Assembly (NCBI RefSeq): GCF_001704415.2
Contig: NC_030816.1
Location: 78,509,713 to 78,573,712, forward strand
Length of the DNA stretch: 64,000 nucleotides
Source of the DNA: Capra hircus
Lineage: Eukaryota > Chordata > Mammalia > Artiodactyla > Bovidae
Direction of reading: 5' to 3'
Below the pieces are notes generated by a model, which saw nothing but the letters and a program-made list of their open reading frames with translations, was not told the DNA's origin and ran no database searches. Position 1 is the stretch's first letter, and every line of letters begins with the position of its first letter. Below, piece after piece: positions 10,368 through 20,893 of this stretch. A program made the translations under genes and the position numbers.

Positions 10368-11242
10368 TGCCATTTGTCAGGATGAAGTTTGTGAGAAGCT
10401 ATCAATAATGTAATGATACAAATCATGCTTTTCTTGTTAAACCTAGGGTCTCACTTGTGCCAGTATTAAAATAAAATAAATATTAAATGCACAGAAAAGT
10501 ACTTACTACTATCAGATGCTCACTCTGGCCTCAACTTGAGGGTCTGGCTCCCCATGAAATAAATGTCACCTGGTGTGAAGGGAGGTACCCCAGTTTCATT
10601 TAGGACCCAAACTACTGACTTACTTCTTGCCCATTCACCCTATCTTCTTCCCAGCCCAGGAGGTCCCACAGGCAAACACTGTTTGAATTATGATTTCAAT
10701 GGGTTGTTGCTTTTTTTTTTTTTTTACAATTCCTATTCTATTTAATTCTGTGGCTCTTGTTTCTTTTTCTTTCTCCCTCTCAGATGAAAACATATCCACA
10801 CAATAACCTCTAATTAAATTACTGTTTTATAAAATGTAAAAATCCAAAAATCAGTGGTTTGGTTTTTTCAGAAAAAAAGTGACGTACTGGAAGTTTCTAG
10901 AACTAGCTCTGACCACATCCCTTCACCAAGTAATGATTCATGAAATCATTCCATCTCTCTGGGGTCAGAATCAAACCCTCTACAAAGTCTCTCCCAGCTC
11001 TGGGTCATCATGAATTTAACCATTGCAACACTGTATAACGTTATTTAAAAACAAACCTAAGTACTACATCTGAGGATTGCTTCATCTCATTCAAAGGAAC
11101 CCTGGATCCAACTATGGCTTTATTCAGCACTTGTTTTTTTTGTTTGTTTGTTTTTCTCCCCTCAAGGAACCATCTGACCTGAGTGAGAAGTCAGGGATTT
11201 TTTGGGGGGAGGCGGGGAACTATGCCAAGTCTTGGTTACTCT
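10368..11242. other. Intergenic, no gene recognised
   Basis: Holds a T tract at 10711-10727 and a TTTG-rich stretch at 11129-11155. No exon or clear transposon recognised. Confidence 0.45.
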
Positions 11243-11496
11243 GCCCGGGTTTTCTCTAGCTGCGGTGCATGGGATTTTCGTTGTGATGGCTTCTCTTGCT
11301 GTGGAGCACGGGCTCTAGGCATGCACGCTTCAGCAGTTGTGGCTCATGGGCTCTAGAGCTCAAGCTCAGCAGTTGTGGCACACGGGCTTGGGGCTCCGTG
11401 GCATGTGGGATCTCAGTTCCCTGACCAGGATTCCAACTGGTGTCCCCTGCATTACGAGGCAGATTCTTAACTACTGGACCACCTGGGGAGCCCCCC
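11243..11496 (-). mobile_element. CHR SINE, long form
   Basis: Antisense CHR element: the plus strand reads the reverse complement, ending with CTGGACCACCTGGGGAGCCCC, the complement of the CHR head. The GTTGTGGC-containing internal units at 11330-11375 mark the longer CHR-1/CHR-2 form. Confidence 0.85.
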
Positions 11497-11529
11497 ACCC
11501 TTAATATTGTTCTTCATTTTGCTCTCAGA

Positions 11530-11752
11530 GCTTCCCAGGTGACGAAAATAGTAAGGAACCCGCCTGCCAATGCAGGAGAGGTCAGAGGTGCAGTTTCGAT
11601 TCCTGGATCGGGAAGACCCCCTGCAAGAGGGCACGGCCCCGCACTCCAGAATTCTTGTCTGAAAAATCCCACGGACAGAGGAGCCTGGAGGGCTACAGTC
11701 CATAGGGTTGCAAAGAGTTGGACACAACTGAAGTGACTTAGCATGCATGCAT
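11530..11752 (+). mobile_element. Bov-tA SINE
   Basis: Full-length Bov-tA with a diverged tRNA-like head (box B TTTCGATTCC at 11596-11605) and a BovA body ending GGACACAACTGAAGTGACTT. Confidence 0.9.
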
Positions 11753-12598
11753 ATGTAAACTAGTATGTTTTTCTGAAACAACTAGCTTCCATCCTTCTCT
11801 ACAATTAGAAATGTCTCAGATTTTCAAGACAGTAAACTCCCACCAATACAGGGGGAGAAAAACTGCTTCTTTTGTTCCCCTTCTCCTCAGCACCTATCAG
11901 TAGCTTCTTCTATCTGGGGCAAGATCTAGGAGTAGGGATGAAATCTTCACATAAATGATAAGGTCTGAAATTTGATCATCTTTTATTTGTTTTTCTCCTT
12001 CTGATGGCACTTGTTTCTGCCATTATTTGTTGTAAAAGTGGGAAGAATTCAAAGAATGGTGCTATTTTCAGTTACTAATTAATCTACTAAGAAACTTAAG
12101 AGCATTCTTCCCTTCTGAGAAAAGGAGGCCTTATACAGCTGACAAGGGTCTTTTATCTTTAAAGGTCCAAAGGCTAAATCATTGTCCATCTCCAATAGAG
12201 CTGCTGTACTTTTAAAGACTCACTAAAGGCTTCCCATGGAAGACTGCCCAAAGGGGAAGTCCAGTCACAGAGAAAAGTTAAGCTTGATGAATTCCAAATT
12301 TATCATTTCAAGTCATTAAGAGATAAGCCCTGGAACGGTCGCCGCACATGGGCCACAAAGGGGTGCCTCTCATCTGTTCCAATCAAATATACAAATATTA
12401 TAGCCACATAGCCAGAGAATCACCCATGTTTCTCTATGTGTTATTTACATCCTCTGAGCAACCATACACAATCTCTCACCAGGTTTCTAAGCTAAAGTGT
12501 TGCTGACCACAATTTTAAATTGTCATCTCATGGTACAGCATTTATGGTTAGACAAGTTTATGTGGGTTCCATGTAGGAGTTATGTTTCCATAGACTTT
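11753..12598. other. Intergenic, no gene recognised
   Basis: About 850 bases with neither recognised repeats nor coding potential. Confidence 0.45.
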
Positions 12599-12826
12599 AT
12601 TTTTTTAATTAATTTATTTTGGGCTGTACTGGGTCTTTGCAGCCTTTCTCTAGTTGTGGCAATCAGGGGCTACTCTCTTGTTGTAGAGCACAACCTCTTG
12701 ACATTCAGATTTCAGTAGTTGGGGCGCACAGGTTTAGTTCCTCCGAGGCATGGCATATGTGATCTTCCCAGACCAGGGATCAAACCTGTGTCCCCTGCAC
12801 TGACAGGCGGATTCTTATCCACCTGT
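12599..12826 (-). mobile_element. CHR SINE
   Basis: Antisense CHR: a T-rich tail at 12599-12620 leads into GGGCTGTACTGGGTCTTTGC and ends near CAGGCGGATTCTTATCCACC, the complement of the tRNA-like head. Confidence 0.83.
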
Positions 12827-13234
12827 TTAATACAAATATGGAGTAATATAAACACCCTTAAATTCATCAACTAATTCCAGAAATGAAAAAAAAAAAAATC
12901 TCGGGTATTTTCATCTGTGGAACCCTAGACAGTGTTGACAGCATAGTAACAAAACAGCCAAAACAGCAAGAAAAAGGTAAAGTTCAGAAAACCTAAATTT
13001 TCAATGATTTTTTTTGTCTAAAAATGATAGTAATAAACAATTTTTTAAAACCAACAGCTGCAAAATAAGGCATAACAAGGCATAACAAGGCATTATATAC
13101 TGACAATGTATATTTTAAATGGCATAATTCATTGTGGAATAGCTCTGTAACATTTAATTTGCTTAATTTGCTTTTCAATGTATCTAAGTAATTATGGTGG
13201 TTTTTAAAAAATGTACAAATTCTTAATATTACCC
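12827..13234. other. Intergenic, AT-rich, no gene recognised
   Basis: Contains an A tract near 12886-12898 and about three copies of a short AAGGCATAAC unit at 13066-13092. No other feature seen. Confidence 0.45.
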
Positions 13235-13704
13235 CTTTAAATGGTAGACCCTAATTCCCCCTCCTTGAGTGAGTGACTCTCTTCTAACAGAATAAGGCAG
13301 AGGTGACGATGTGTTATTTTAAGACCATGGCACTTTAAGGACATGTGGCTTCTGCTTCTTCCTCTTGGATCAGCCTCACTGGGGGAAGTCAGCCTCCGTT
13401 TTGCAATGATTCCCAAGCCCTGCAGAGGGTCCACATGGTCAGGAATTGAGGCGGCCTGCAGTCAAAGACCAGCACCAATTTGCGAGCCCTGGGAGCTTCC
13501 TTGGATAGCTTCATGTCCAGTTCACCTTCAGATAACTCCAGCCTTGGTCAACATCTTTATCATGACCTCATGAGAGACCCTGGGCTGAACCATTACCTAA
13601 GCTAGTCCTGGATCCTGACTCATGGAAAGAGGGTAAGATAACCTCTAAATTAAGCAGCTAAATTTAGGGTTACGCTCTGTAGCAATAGATAACTAATACA
13701 GAAT
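13235..13704 (+). mobile_element. MLT1-type LTR (MaLR) remnant
   Basis: An ancient solitary LTR. It shows the ordered MLT1 landmarks I remember: the CTAATTCCCCCTCCTTGA start block, CATGACCTCATGAGAGACCCTG near 13560, and the terminal TAGCAATAGATAACTAATAC at 13680-13700. No internal retroviral genes accompany it. Subfamily cannot be assigned by eye. Confidence 0.75.
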
Positions 13705-13770
13705 ATTTGAACCATTTCTACATAGACTTCTTTCACATATACGGTATGTTACTATCTCAAACATTATTTA

Positions 13771-13905
13771 TTTGCCCGTTGTCAAACCCCTCTCAACAGA
13801 ATATAAGCTGCATGAAAGCAGAAATTTTCTATTTTGTGCTGTCCATTTACAGTGAAAAACAGTGCATGGCACAGAGTGGGTCCTCAATAGATATTTCTTG
13901 AGTGC
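13771..13905 (-). mobile_element. L2 3' end remnant
   Basis: Complement of an L2 3' terminus: TAAGCTGCATGAAAGCAG, then the TGGCACAGAGTGGGTCCTCA block and AATAGATATTTCTTGAGTG. Old and diverged. Confidence 0.65.
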
Positions 13906-14026
13906 ACAGTTCATTTGATGAATTTGTCATAATCTCTATCCGATGAAGAGTGCAGGATTAAAAAAAAATGTTTTCAACTGCTGTTTCATCAGTAGTAAAC
14001 TTAACTGTGAGCTTCCCAATTTAGTT

Positions 14027-14254
14027 TGGGAAGGTGGTGCAGTGGTAAAGAATCCGCTTGCCAATGAAGCAGACGCAGGAGACGTGAGTTCGATCCCTGG
14101 GTCAGGAAGATCCCCTGGAGGAGGGCATGGCAACCCACTCCAGCGTTCTTGTCTGGAAAATTACATGGACAGAAGAGCCTTGCGAGGTACAGCCCATGGG
14201 GTCTCAAAGAGTCAGACACGACTGAGAAACAGAACACACACACAAACACACTAA
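14027..14254 (+). mobile_element. Bov-tA SINE with short CA-rich tail
   Basis: A diverged head (GCAGTGGTAAAGAATCCGC), box B GTTCGATCCC and a complete BovA body ending GACACGACTGAGAAAC, followed by a short CA-rich tail. Confidence 0.9.
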
Positions 14255-15257
14255 ATAAATATCAGCAAAGGTGCTAAATGGTAACAATACTTATACTAAA
14301 TATGGAATAACCTTTCTAATGTTCAGATAATTTTTATTTTATAGGCATAATATCTGTGAAGTTTATCTGTTGACAAAAGGAACAGGCTCAACTGGAGATA
14401 AATTCTATAATCTTTCCACATAATGTTAACCAACAAATAAGTATGAGAAGAGAGTTTAATAAAGAAACAAACGAAAACCAAAATAGTAACACACATGCAC
14501 ACCACACCCTAGAATCCAGTGTGGGAGAATGGGCTAAAAGTTCTCTAAGTCATGTGATTAACTCTATTGATAACTTGAAAAGGCTGAGAGGCTGTAACAT
14601 GAGTGCAATGTGGTAAGTCTTCTCAGAACCAAAATAAATAGTACAGTGTTCATTTTCAACAATTACAAAGCAGCTGCTTTCCTGAGTTTACTACAGACTC
14701 AGATAGGTCCATTGGTTTTCTCCATTTCAACAGCTTTCCTATTTGCATCTAAAGACCCATCTAGTCAATCTAATTATTTTCCACTTGTGTCCAGCTAAAT
14801 CTTTCTCTATTAAATTAACTCTTTATTAAAGTTGTATAATTTCTCTGTGCTCTTCCATGGCACTCATTGTGCCATGTTACTTTTTTTTATACTCGGTAGA
14901 CATAAAAGAGATGCTTAGTAAATGACTATGCTATATTTTTACTCTTCAGGTCTAAGACAGCTTTAAAAAGTCTGTGCTTTATCTTGTCATTAATTCATGA
15001 AGGAGGTGAGTATCTACCACCAGCCCCTACTGCTCCAAGTAATTTATTAAATGAAATAAGATTTTTTTTAATTAAATAATCTTTTCTAAGAGGAAATTAA
15101 ACCCATTCCCTGAAATGTCACTGTAATAGACGGGATTATCACACTAGTCTTCTGTTAGGCAATTGCAGAAATTGCATATTGATTAATTCAATTTCCTGAC
15201 TGAATTATGTAACAGAAATGGAAATTATGGAAGCTTGGCAATATCAAAAATACATAA
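14255..15257. other. Intergenic, AT-rich, no gene recognised
   Basis: One kilobase with no recognised repeat or exon apart from short homopolymer runs. Confidence 0.4.
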
Positions 15258-15366
15258 ACACCACTCCAGTATTCTTACTTGGTAAATCCCATGGACAGAG
15301 GAGCCTGGTGGGCTACTGTCCATAGGGTTGCAAAGAGTCAGACATGACTAAAGCGACTTAGCAAGC
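15258..15366 (+). mobile_element. BovA fragment
   Basis: The body of a BovA unit without tRNA head: CACTCCAGTATTCTTACTTG through GACATGACTAAAGCGACTTA. Length is about half a Bov-tA. Confidence 0.85.
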
Positions 15367-15479
15367 AGCAAAATGCAAATATAAGTATCTAGAAATCCTC
15401 TTTAAGATAAATAAGTAACATATAGTCATCGGTTTTTAGGTAATCTGGTATTGGCAAAAAGACATGGATTAGCAGTCTG

Positions 15480-15640
15480 AGGACTGGTATGTCCAAGTAC
15501 ACGAGTGACTGGGCTCTGTCACTAATTAGCTGTGGAATCTCTCTGCCTTAATTGACAAATAGGAATCTATCATAAGAGAACCACCCTAATGATTAAATGC
15601 TAAAGGTGCTTCATAAACCATAAAGCACTGCACAAACATC
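15480..15640 (+). mobile_element. MIR SINE remnant
   Basis: Fits the MIR order: TGGGCTCTGTCACTAATTAG, then a diverged core, ATGATTAAATGCTAAAGG and CATAAAGCACTGCACAAA. Assigned from the remembered consensus only. Confidence 0.6.
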
Positions 15641-15777
15641 AGTCTCTTGCTCCAGAGCCTACCATGAGACCTGACACAGAGCTGGAATTCAAAATTCACA
15701 GAGCTAAATGAGTAACTGATGAGCTGTGTGATCTCAGACAACAAAAATCTCTTCTCTGCTTCCTCCTGCTCCTCCTT

Positions 15778-16085
15778 TGATATCACTGTCACCCTTGTTC
15801 ACTGGACTACAGTCATACTGTCCTTTTTCCTGTCTTCCTAAACAGCAACCTGACTGCTGCCTCAGGGCCTTTGCACCTGCTGTTTCCTCTGCCTGGATCA
15901 CTCTTCCCCAGCTCTTTGCGTGGCCATCCCATTCTCATCAGTCAGGTCTTAAGCCAAATGTCGTTTCTTCAGAAGCTTTCTCTTACCACCCTGACTCATG
16001 TTCCTCTCCTGTCATTCACCCAATATATATTCCTGTTTTATTTTCTCTACCTGTTGACTTATTACACTCTCCTTCATAGAATGAA
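15778..16085 (-). mobile_element. L2 LINE 3' remnant
   Basis: Complement of L2: the block GCCTCAGGGCCTTTGCACCT (about 15861-15880) followed by TCCTCTGCCTGGATCACTCT is very characteristic. The remainder fades toward 16085. Confidence 0.75.
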
Positions 16086-16671
16086 AGACACTCTATTCGA
16101 GAGAAAAAAAAAATACATAAACATTTCAGGAGAAAACTTTAATGCCGGGTCTTGTATGAGTTGTTTGAGCTAAAACCAAATTGTCTTACACATCTTGAAA
16201 TAAACAATCTTAGAAAATAAAGAGAAAGAGAACAAACAGAGAAAAATGGTAGCACACAAGTCAATTAGTTACATAAAAAGTAACTAAATAATGAGATTTC
16301 TGCTTTAATAGAAAAATAACAGAATTTCTGCTTTAATAGAAAAATAATTATCTCTATTAATTATTGGTGCCAGAGGAAATAACTAAAATAATTTTATGAT
16401 CTTGTGTTGGGAAGAAGAGGGGGTGAGCTGAGGGGTGTGTAGGTAACCAGAGTGGTTCCTGGACGGGTCTGGTCAGGAGACAACCACATCTCTCTGTTGG
16501 TCAATTAGTTTGGAAATGCAGACACCAATAAACATCATGAGCCAGGTGGAAACAGCTCTCAAATAATCACAATATTAAGGGGAAGGAAAATAATGGTAAA
16601 GACAGAATAAGATGATAAAATGCAACATCACAAGTAATCTGATGTATGAACACTACTATCTATACATAGCT
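16086..16671. other. Intergenic, no gene recognised; contains a 24-base direct repeat
   Basis: A perfect 24-base unit (starting ATTTCTGCTTTAATAG) is present at 16296-16319 and 16324-16347. An A tract lies at 16105-16115. Nothing else recognised. Confidence 0.6.
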
Positions 16672-16766
16672 CATGGACAGAGGAACCTGGTGGGTTAGTG
16701 CCCATGGGGTCGCAAAAAGCTGGACACAACTGAACGGGCACACACACACACACACACACACACACA
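16672..16766 (+). mobile_element. BovA tail fragment with (CA)n microsatellite
   Basis: A short BovA 3' part (CTCATGGACAGAGGAACCTG to GGACACAACTGAACG) ends in about 14 CA dinucleotides (16739-16766). CA runs directly after BovA termini recur in this window, so the microsatellite probably grew from the element tail. Confidence 0.82.
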
Positions 16767-16962
16767 GCCATAAAATAGATAACTAACAAGGACCCATTGC
16801 ATAGCACAGAGAACTCTACTCAATACTCTGTAATGACCTATATGGAAAAAGACTCTTTAAAAGAGTGGATGTATGTATATGTATAGCTGATTCACTTTGC
16901 TTTACAGTAGAAACTGACACATTGTAAACCAACTATACTCCAATAATATATTTTTTTAAAGT
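16767..16962 (+). mobile_element. L1 3' UTR fragment
   Basis: Sense-orientation ruminant L1 3' UTR: AAAATAGATAACTAACAAGG, GTAATGACCTATATGG and TTGTAAACCAACTATACTCC, ending in an A/T-rich tail. Confidence 0.82.
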
Positions 16963-17044
16963 AACCCGAACTTGGCCTCCTCGCTTTCCTCCCCCACCCC
17001 ATGAGTGCTGTCTTTCTCCCTCATCATCCACATTCCCAGATGGT

Positions 17045-17215
17045 ACCACTCAGCCTCCCGTGTGCCAGGCCCTGTGTTGGCTTGGGCACCCAGCAGTCAA
17101 CCAAACAAACAAAAATCTCTGTATTCTTGGGGCTTGCTCTTTAATGTGGAGGAAACAAACTAGATATAATACATAGGAAAAAATATGTCTATATAGGATA
17201 ATTCAATGTTATTTT
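17045..17215 (+). mobile_element. Possible L2 remnant
   Basis: The GTGTGCCAGGCCCTGTGTTG block followed by GGGGCTTGCTCTTTAATGTG resembles an L2 sense 3' region. Diverged, low certainty. Confidence 0.4.
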
Positions 17216-17535
17216 TTCACATTAAACAAATACCTTTCAATGAAATTTTTAAATGGGGTGCAGGGGAAATCTGTGATATTGACCTACATAATTACCCTTG
17301 CCACAGAATTATCCTTCCCAAAGAACTAAGAACTTCAATATCTGTGTCCCAGCCATCCTCATCATGGGGTGAGGGCTGCTCCCCGGGTAGTGTTAGTTCC
17401 TTGGCACAGAGCAGGCTCCTTTAGCCAGAGAGAACCTGCCAGCCGAGGGAGGTAGATGCTGGCGGGAGCTCATAGACCCAGCTTGTGCTGGAATGGCAAA
17501 GGCCAGAGGAAAAGGTGGGGCAGAGTTTGGTACAG
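17216..17535. other. Intergenic, no gene recognised
   Basis: A 72-codon open frame begins at 17206 but matches nothing I recognise. No known repeat seen. Confidence 0.4.
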
Positions 17536-17550
17536 TTTATAATTACATAT

Positions 17551-17670
17551 TGGAGAAGGAAATGGCAATCCACTCCAGTACTCTTGCCTGGAAAATCCCA
17601 TGGACAGAGAAGCCTAGTAGGCTACAGTTTGCGGGGTCACAAAGAGTCAGACATGACTGAGTGACTTCAC
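17551..17670 (+). mobile_element. BovA, headless short insertion
   Basis: A 120-base BovA unit (TGGAGAAGGAAATGGCAATC to GACTGAGTGACTTCAC) bounded by a perfect 15-bp duplication tttataattacatat (17536-17550 and 17671-17685). It is a complete retrotransposition event of a 5'-truncated SINE. Confidence 0.92.
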
Positions 17671-17875
17671 TTTATAATTACATATGCTACATTACAGAGT
17701 GCATTGCTCATGGGCACATTACCAACTGGGCCCCTGTGGTCTTCCTCTGTATAGGTCTGGGACCTTCCTCTGCTAAGAGGACCTGGCCACATGGAACCTA
17801 TAGACCCTTCTGGGCCATGCTCCATGGAATCCCAGGATTTCTGTCTGGTAAGGATAAATCATGTCCTTCAAACAA

Positions 17876-18366
17876 AAAGCAAGATGGAAGTCCTAATCCC
17901 CAGCACCACAGAATGTGCCCTCATTCGGAGACTGTATTTACAAAGATGAGTTAAAATGATGTCATTAGATATTTGCATGTTTGTTTTATTTGTTTGGCTG
18001 TGCTGTGTGGCATGCAGGATCTTAGTTCCCTTACCAGGGACTGAGCCCATGCCCTTGCAATGGAAGCACCAAGTCTTAGCTACCAGGGAAATACCAAAAT
18101 GACATCCTTAGACTGGACTCTACACTAATACGACTGGTGCTCTTATTTAAAAAAAAAAAAAAAAAAACACAGGAAATTTGAGTACAGAAGCAAACCCAAG
18201 TAGAGCAGAGATGATGCAAAGACACCCAGGGACAAGACGGCCATCTACAAGCCAGGAGGAGGGGCCTCCCAACCCTCAGAAGGAACCAATTTTGCCAACA
18301 TCTTGACTCAGACTCCCAGCCTCCAGAACTACGAGGCAAAAAGTTTGTGTTGTTTGAGCCACCCAG
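17876..18366 (+). mobile_element. MLT1/MaLR-like LTR remnant, split by a CHR SINE
   Basis: The left part (AAGATGGAAGTCCTAATCCC to ATGATGTCATTAG) and the right part (GACTGGTGCTCTTATTT, CATCTACAAGCCAGGAGGAG, CCCAGCCTCCAGAACT) keep LTR order across an inserted SINE. A 19-base A tract interrupts it at 18149-18167. Confidence 0.6.
17969..18095 (-). mobile_element. CHR SINE nested in LTR remnant
   Basis: Antisense CHR (TTGGCTGTGCTGTGTGGCAT, then CCCTTACCAGGGACTGAGCC). Flanked by a 17-base imperfect duplication beginning aaaatga (17953-17969 and 18096-18112), placing its insertion after the LTR. Confidence 0.82.
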
Positions 18367-18420
18367 TACCCAACGTACCCAAATGGTCCTTTGTTATACA
18401 GCCTTTTAGTTTAGGAAAAT

Positions 18421-18612
18421 GTGTGAAAGTCACTCAGTTGTGTCCGACTCTTTGCAACCCCATGGGCTATATATTCCATGGAATTCTCCAAGCCAGAATA
18501 CTGGAGTGGGTAGCCTTTCCCTTCTCCAGGGGATCTTCCCAACCCAGAGATTAAACCCAGGTCTCCCACATTGCAGGCGGATTCTTTACCAGCTGAGCCA
18601 CAAGGGAAGCCC
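18421..18612 (-). mobile_element. Bov-tA SINE
   Basis: Antisense Bov-tA running from GTGTGAAAGTCACTCAGTTG to GCTGAGCCACAAGGGAAGCC. Perfect 10-bp duplication ttaggaaaat at 18411-18420 and 18613-18622. Confidence 0.93.
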
Positions 18613-18622
18613 TTAGGAAAAT

Positions 18623-19011
18623 AATACCGCCCCAATAGACCCAAGTCTGCGGCCAGTGCCTGTGCAAAGCTCTTCCTCGAGTCCATCTTCCCAAGTGTGG
18701 AGAGGTTGCCAGCATGCTCCATCAAGTTCTAAGGTGGGCTATGTGCAGGGGGTGGAGATAAAGTTTGGGTATCCACACGCTCACAGCATTAGCCTGTAGA
18801 TGACAGTGAAACAAAGCCAACCCTCAGAGATTCCCGGAGCAATTAGATTTCAGCTCTTTGTTTTTTTTTTCAAGGGATCTAATCACAAAACTAGATTCAA
18901 ATAACAATTCTGTTCTCAATATTAATTATTATATATAATTTAAGAGCAATGGACAAGGGCAGAAACCATAATAGAAGCACTTAGGCTAAATAGGATCTGT
19001 TGTGGGTTGAA
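18623..19011. other. Intergenic, no gene recognised
   Basis: No recognised repeat or exon; a T run lies at 18863-18872. Confidence 0.4.
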
Positions 19012-19655
19012 ACGTGTCTGCCTAAAAGATACATTGAAGTCCTAACCCCTGGCACCTTGAATGTGACTTTACTTGGGAACTGGGTCTTTGCAGATGTCAT
19101 CAAGTTAAGATGAGGTCATTAGGGCGGGCTCTAATTCAATATGACTGTTGTCCTTTTAAGGTAAGAAGACACAGAGAGACGGAGACATACACCAGGAAGA
19201 AGATCATGTAACAATGGAGCTGGAGGTTGGAGTGACACAGACAGAAGCCAAGGGACTCAAGGGCTGCTGGCAAACGTCAGAAGCTAGAAGAAGCAAGGAA
19301 GGATTCTCCCCTGCAGGTTTCAGAGAGAGCATGGCCCTGCCAGCACGTTGATTTCAGACTTCTAGCTTAAGAGTAAAGTAAGGCAATAACTTTCTATTTT
19401 AAGCCACTCAACGGTTGTGGTGGTTTAGTCATTAAGTCGTATCTGACTTTTTGCAACCCTATGGACTGTAGCCTGGCAGGCTCCTCTGTCCATGGCATTT
19501 CCCAGGCAGGAATGCTGGAGTGGGTTGCCATTTCCTTCTCCAGGGGATCTTCCCAACCCAGGAACTGAACCCAGTCTCCTACATTGCAGGCAGATTCTTT
19601 ACCCATTGAGCTAGTACTTCGTACTTTTGTTTCAGCAGCCCTGTAAACTAACAGA
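19012..19655 (+). mobile_element. MaLR/MLT1-like LTR remnant, split by a Bov-tA SINE
   Basis: Landmarks in order are GGTTGAAACGTGTCTGCC, GGGTCTTTGCAGATGTCATC, AAGTTAAGATGAGGTCATTA and CCAGCACGTTGATTTCAGAC. The final part (TTTGTTTCAGCAGCCCTGTA) is displaced beyond an inserted SINE. No internal genes. Confidence 0.65.
19416..19617 (-). mobile_element. Bov-tA SINE nested in LTR remnant
   Basis: Antisense Bov-tA from TTTAGTCATTAAGTCGTATC to ACCCATTGAGCTAG. It interrupts the terminal segment of the surrounding LTR, which resumes at about 19620. Confidence 0.88.
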
Positions 19656-19818
19656 AGAATCTTTCGTGGGTCATCATTTTACCTAATAGGAAATGGCCAA
19701 CCAGCAAAATGAAAAAAATTGCCAGAGTTCCCACAACACAAGCAAGACTAGAACCCAGAGAGTTTCTGACTCTTTTTCTAGTCTTGTATGAACTTCTTGC
19801 CTCCAATTCAAGCATAAG

Positions 19819-19900
19819 AATTCATTCATTCACTCACTTCACAAATATTTATTAAGCACCTACCAAGTGACAGCCATTAATATAGACAAGGACATGCACT
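19819..19900 (+). mobile_element. L2-like remnant
   Basis: ATTCATTCACTCACTTCACA followed by AATATTTATTAAGCACCTAC is the typical L2/MIR-type sense terminus. Short and diverged. Confidence 0.5.
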
Positions 19901-19977
19901 GGTCCAGAAAAAAAAATTTTTTTCCCATGCCGTGTGTATAAGCGCTCTGGAAAATAGATGATGACTAATACAGATAA

Positions 19978-20882
19978 TCAGTTCAGTTCAGTTCAGTTGC
20001 TCAGTAGTGTTCAACTCTTTGCGACCCCATGAATCGCAGCATGCCAGGCCTCCCTGTCCATCACCAGCTCCTGGAGTTCACTCAGACTCACGTCCATCGA
20101 GTCAGTGATGCCATCCGGCCATCTCATCCTCGGTCGTCCCCTTCTCCTCCTGCCTCCAATCCCTCCCAGCATCAGAGTCTTTTCCAATGAGTCAACTCTT
20201 CACATGAGGTGGCCAAAGTACTGGAGCTTCAGCTTTAGCATCATTCCTTCCAAAGAACACCCAGGGCTGATCTCCTTTAGAATGGACTGGTTGGATCTCC
20301 TTGCAGTGCAAGGGACTCTCAAGAGTCTTCTCCAACACCACAGTTCAAAAGCATCAATTCTTCAGTACTCAGCTTTCTTCACAGTCCAACTCTCACATCC
20401 ATACATGACCACTGGAAAAACCTAGCCTTGACTAGACAGACCTTTGTTGGCAAAGTAATGTCTCTACTTTTGAATATACTATCTAGGTTGGTCGTAACTT
20501 TCCTTCCAAGGAGTAAGCGTCTTTTAATTTCATGGCTGCAGTCACCATCTGCAGTGATTCTGGAGCCCCCAAAAATAAAATCTGACACTGTTTCCACTGT
20601 TTCCCCATCTATTTCCCATGAAGTGATGGGACCAGATGCCATGATCTTTATTTTCTGAATGTTGAGCTTTAAGCCAACTTTTTCACTCTCCACTTTCACT
20701 TTCATCAAGAGACTTTTTAGTTCCTCTTCACTTTCTGCCATAAGGGTGGTGTCATCTGCATATCTGAGGTTATGGATATTTCTCCCAGCAATCTTGATTC
20801 CAGCTTGTGCTTCTTCCAGCCCAGCGTTTCTCATGATGTACTCTGCATATAAGTTAAATAAGCAGGGTGAAAATATACAAAC
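19978..20882 (-). mobile_element. BovB copy A, 5'-truncated
   Basis: Antisense BovB beginning with three CAGTT repeats (its 3' end) and covering the C-terminal part of the reverse transcriptase protein. The YADD catalytic box lies at about 20755-20766, and the minus frame 20834-20379 is open before a 2-base loss near 20422. Homology stops at about 20880, exactly where the 3' end of copy B begins. Confidence 0.93.
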
Positions 20883-20893
20883 TTCAGTTCAGT

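Noticed and set aside
13235..13704. Endogenous retrovirus with genes next to the LTR-like elements
   Set aside because: Only isolated LTR remnants are visible at 13235, 17876, 19012, 48255 and 62148; no gag, pol or env-like frames adjoin them.
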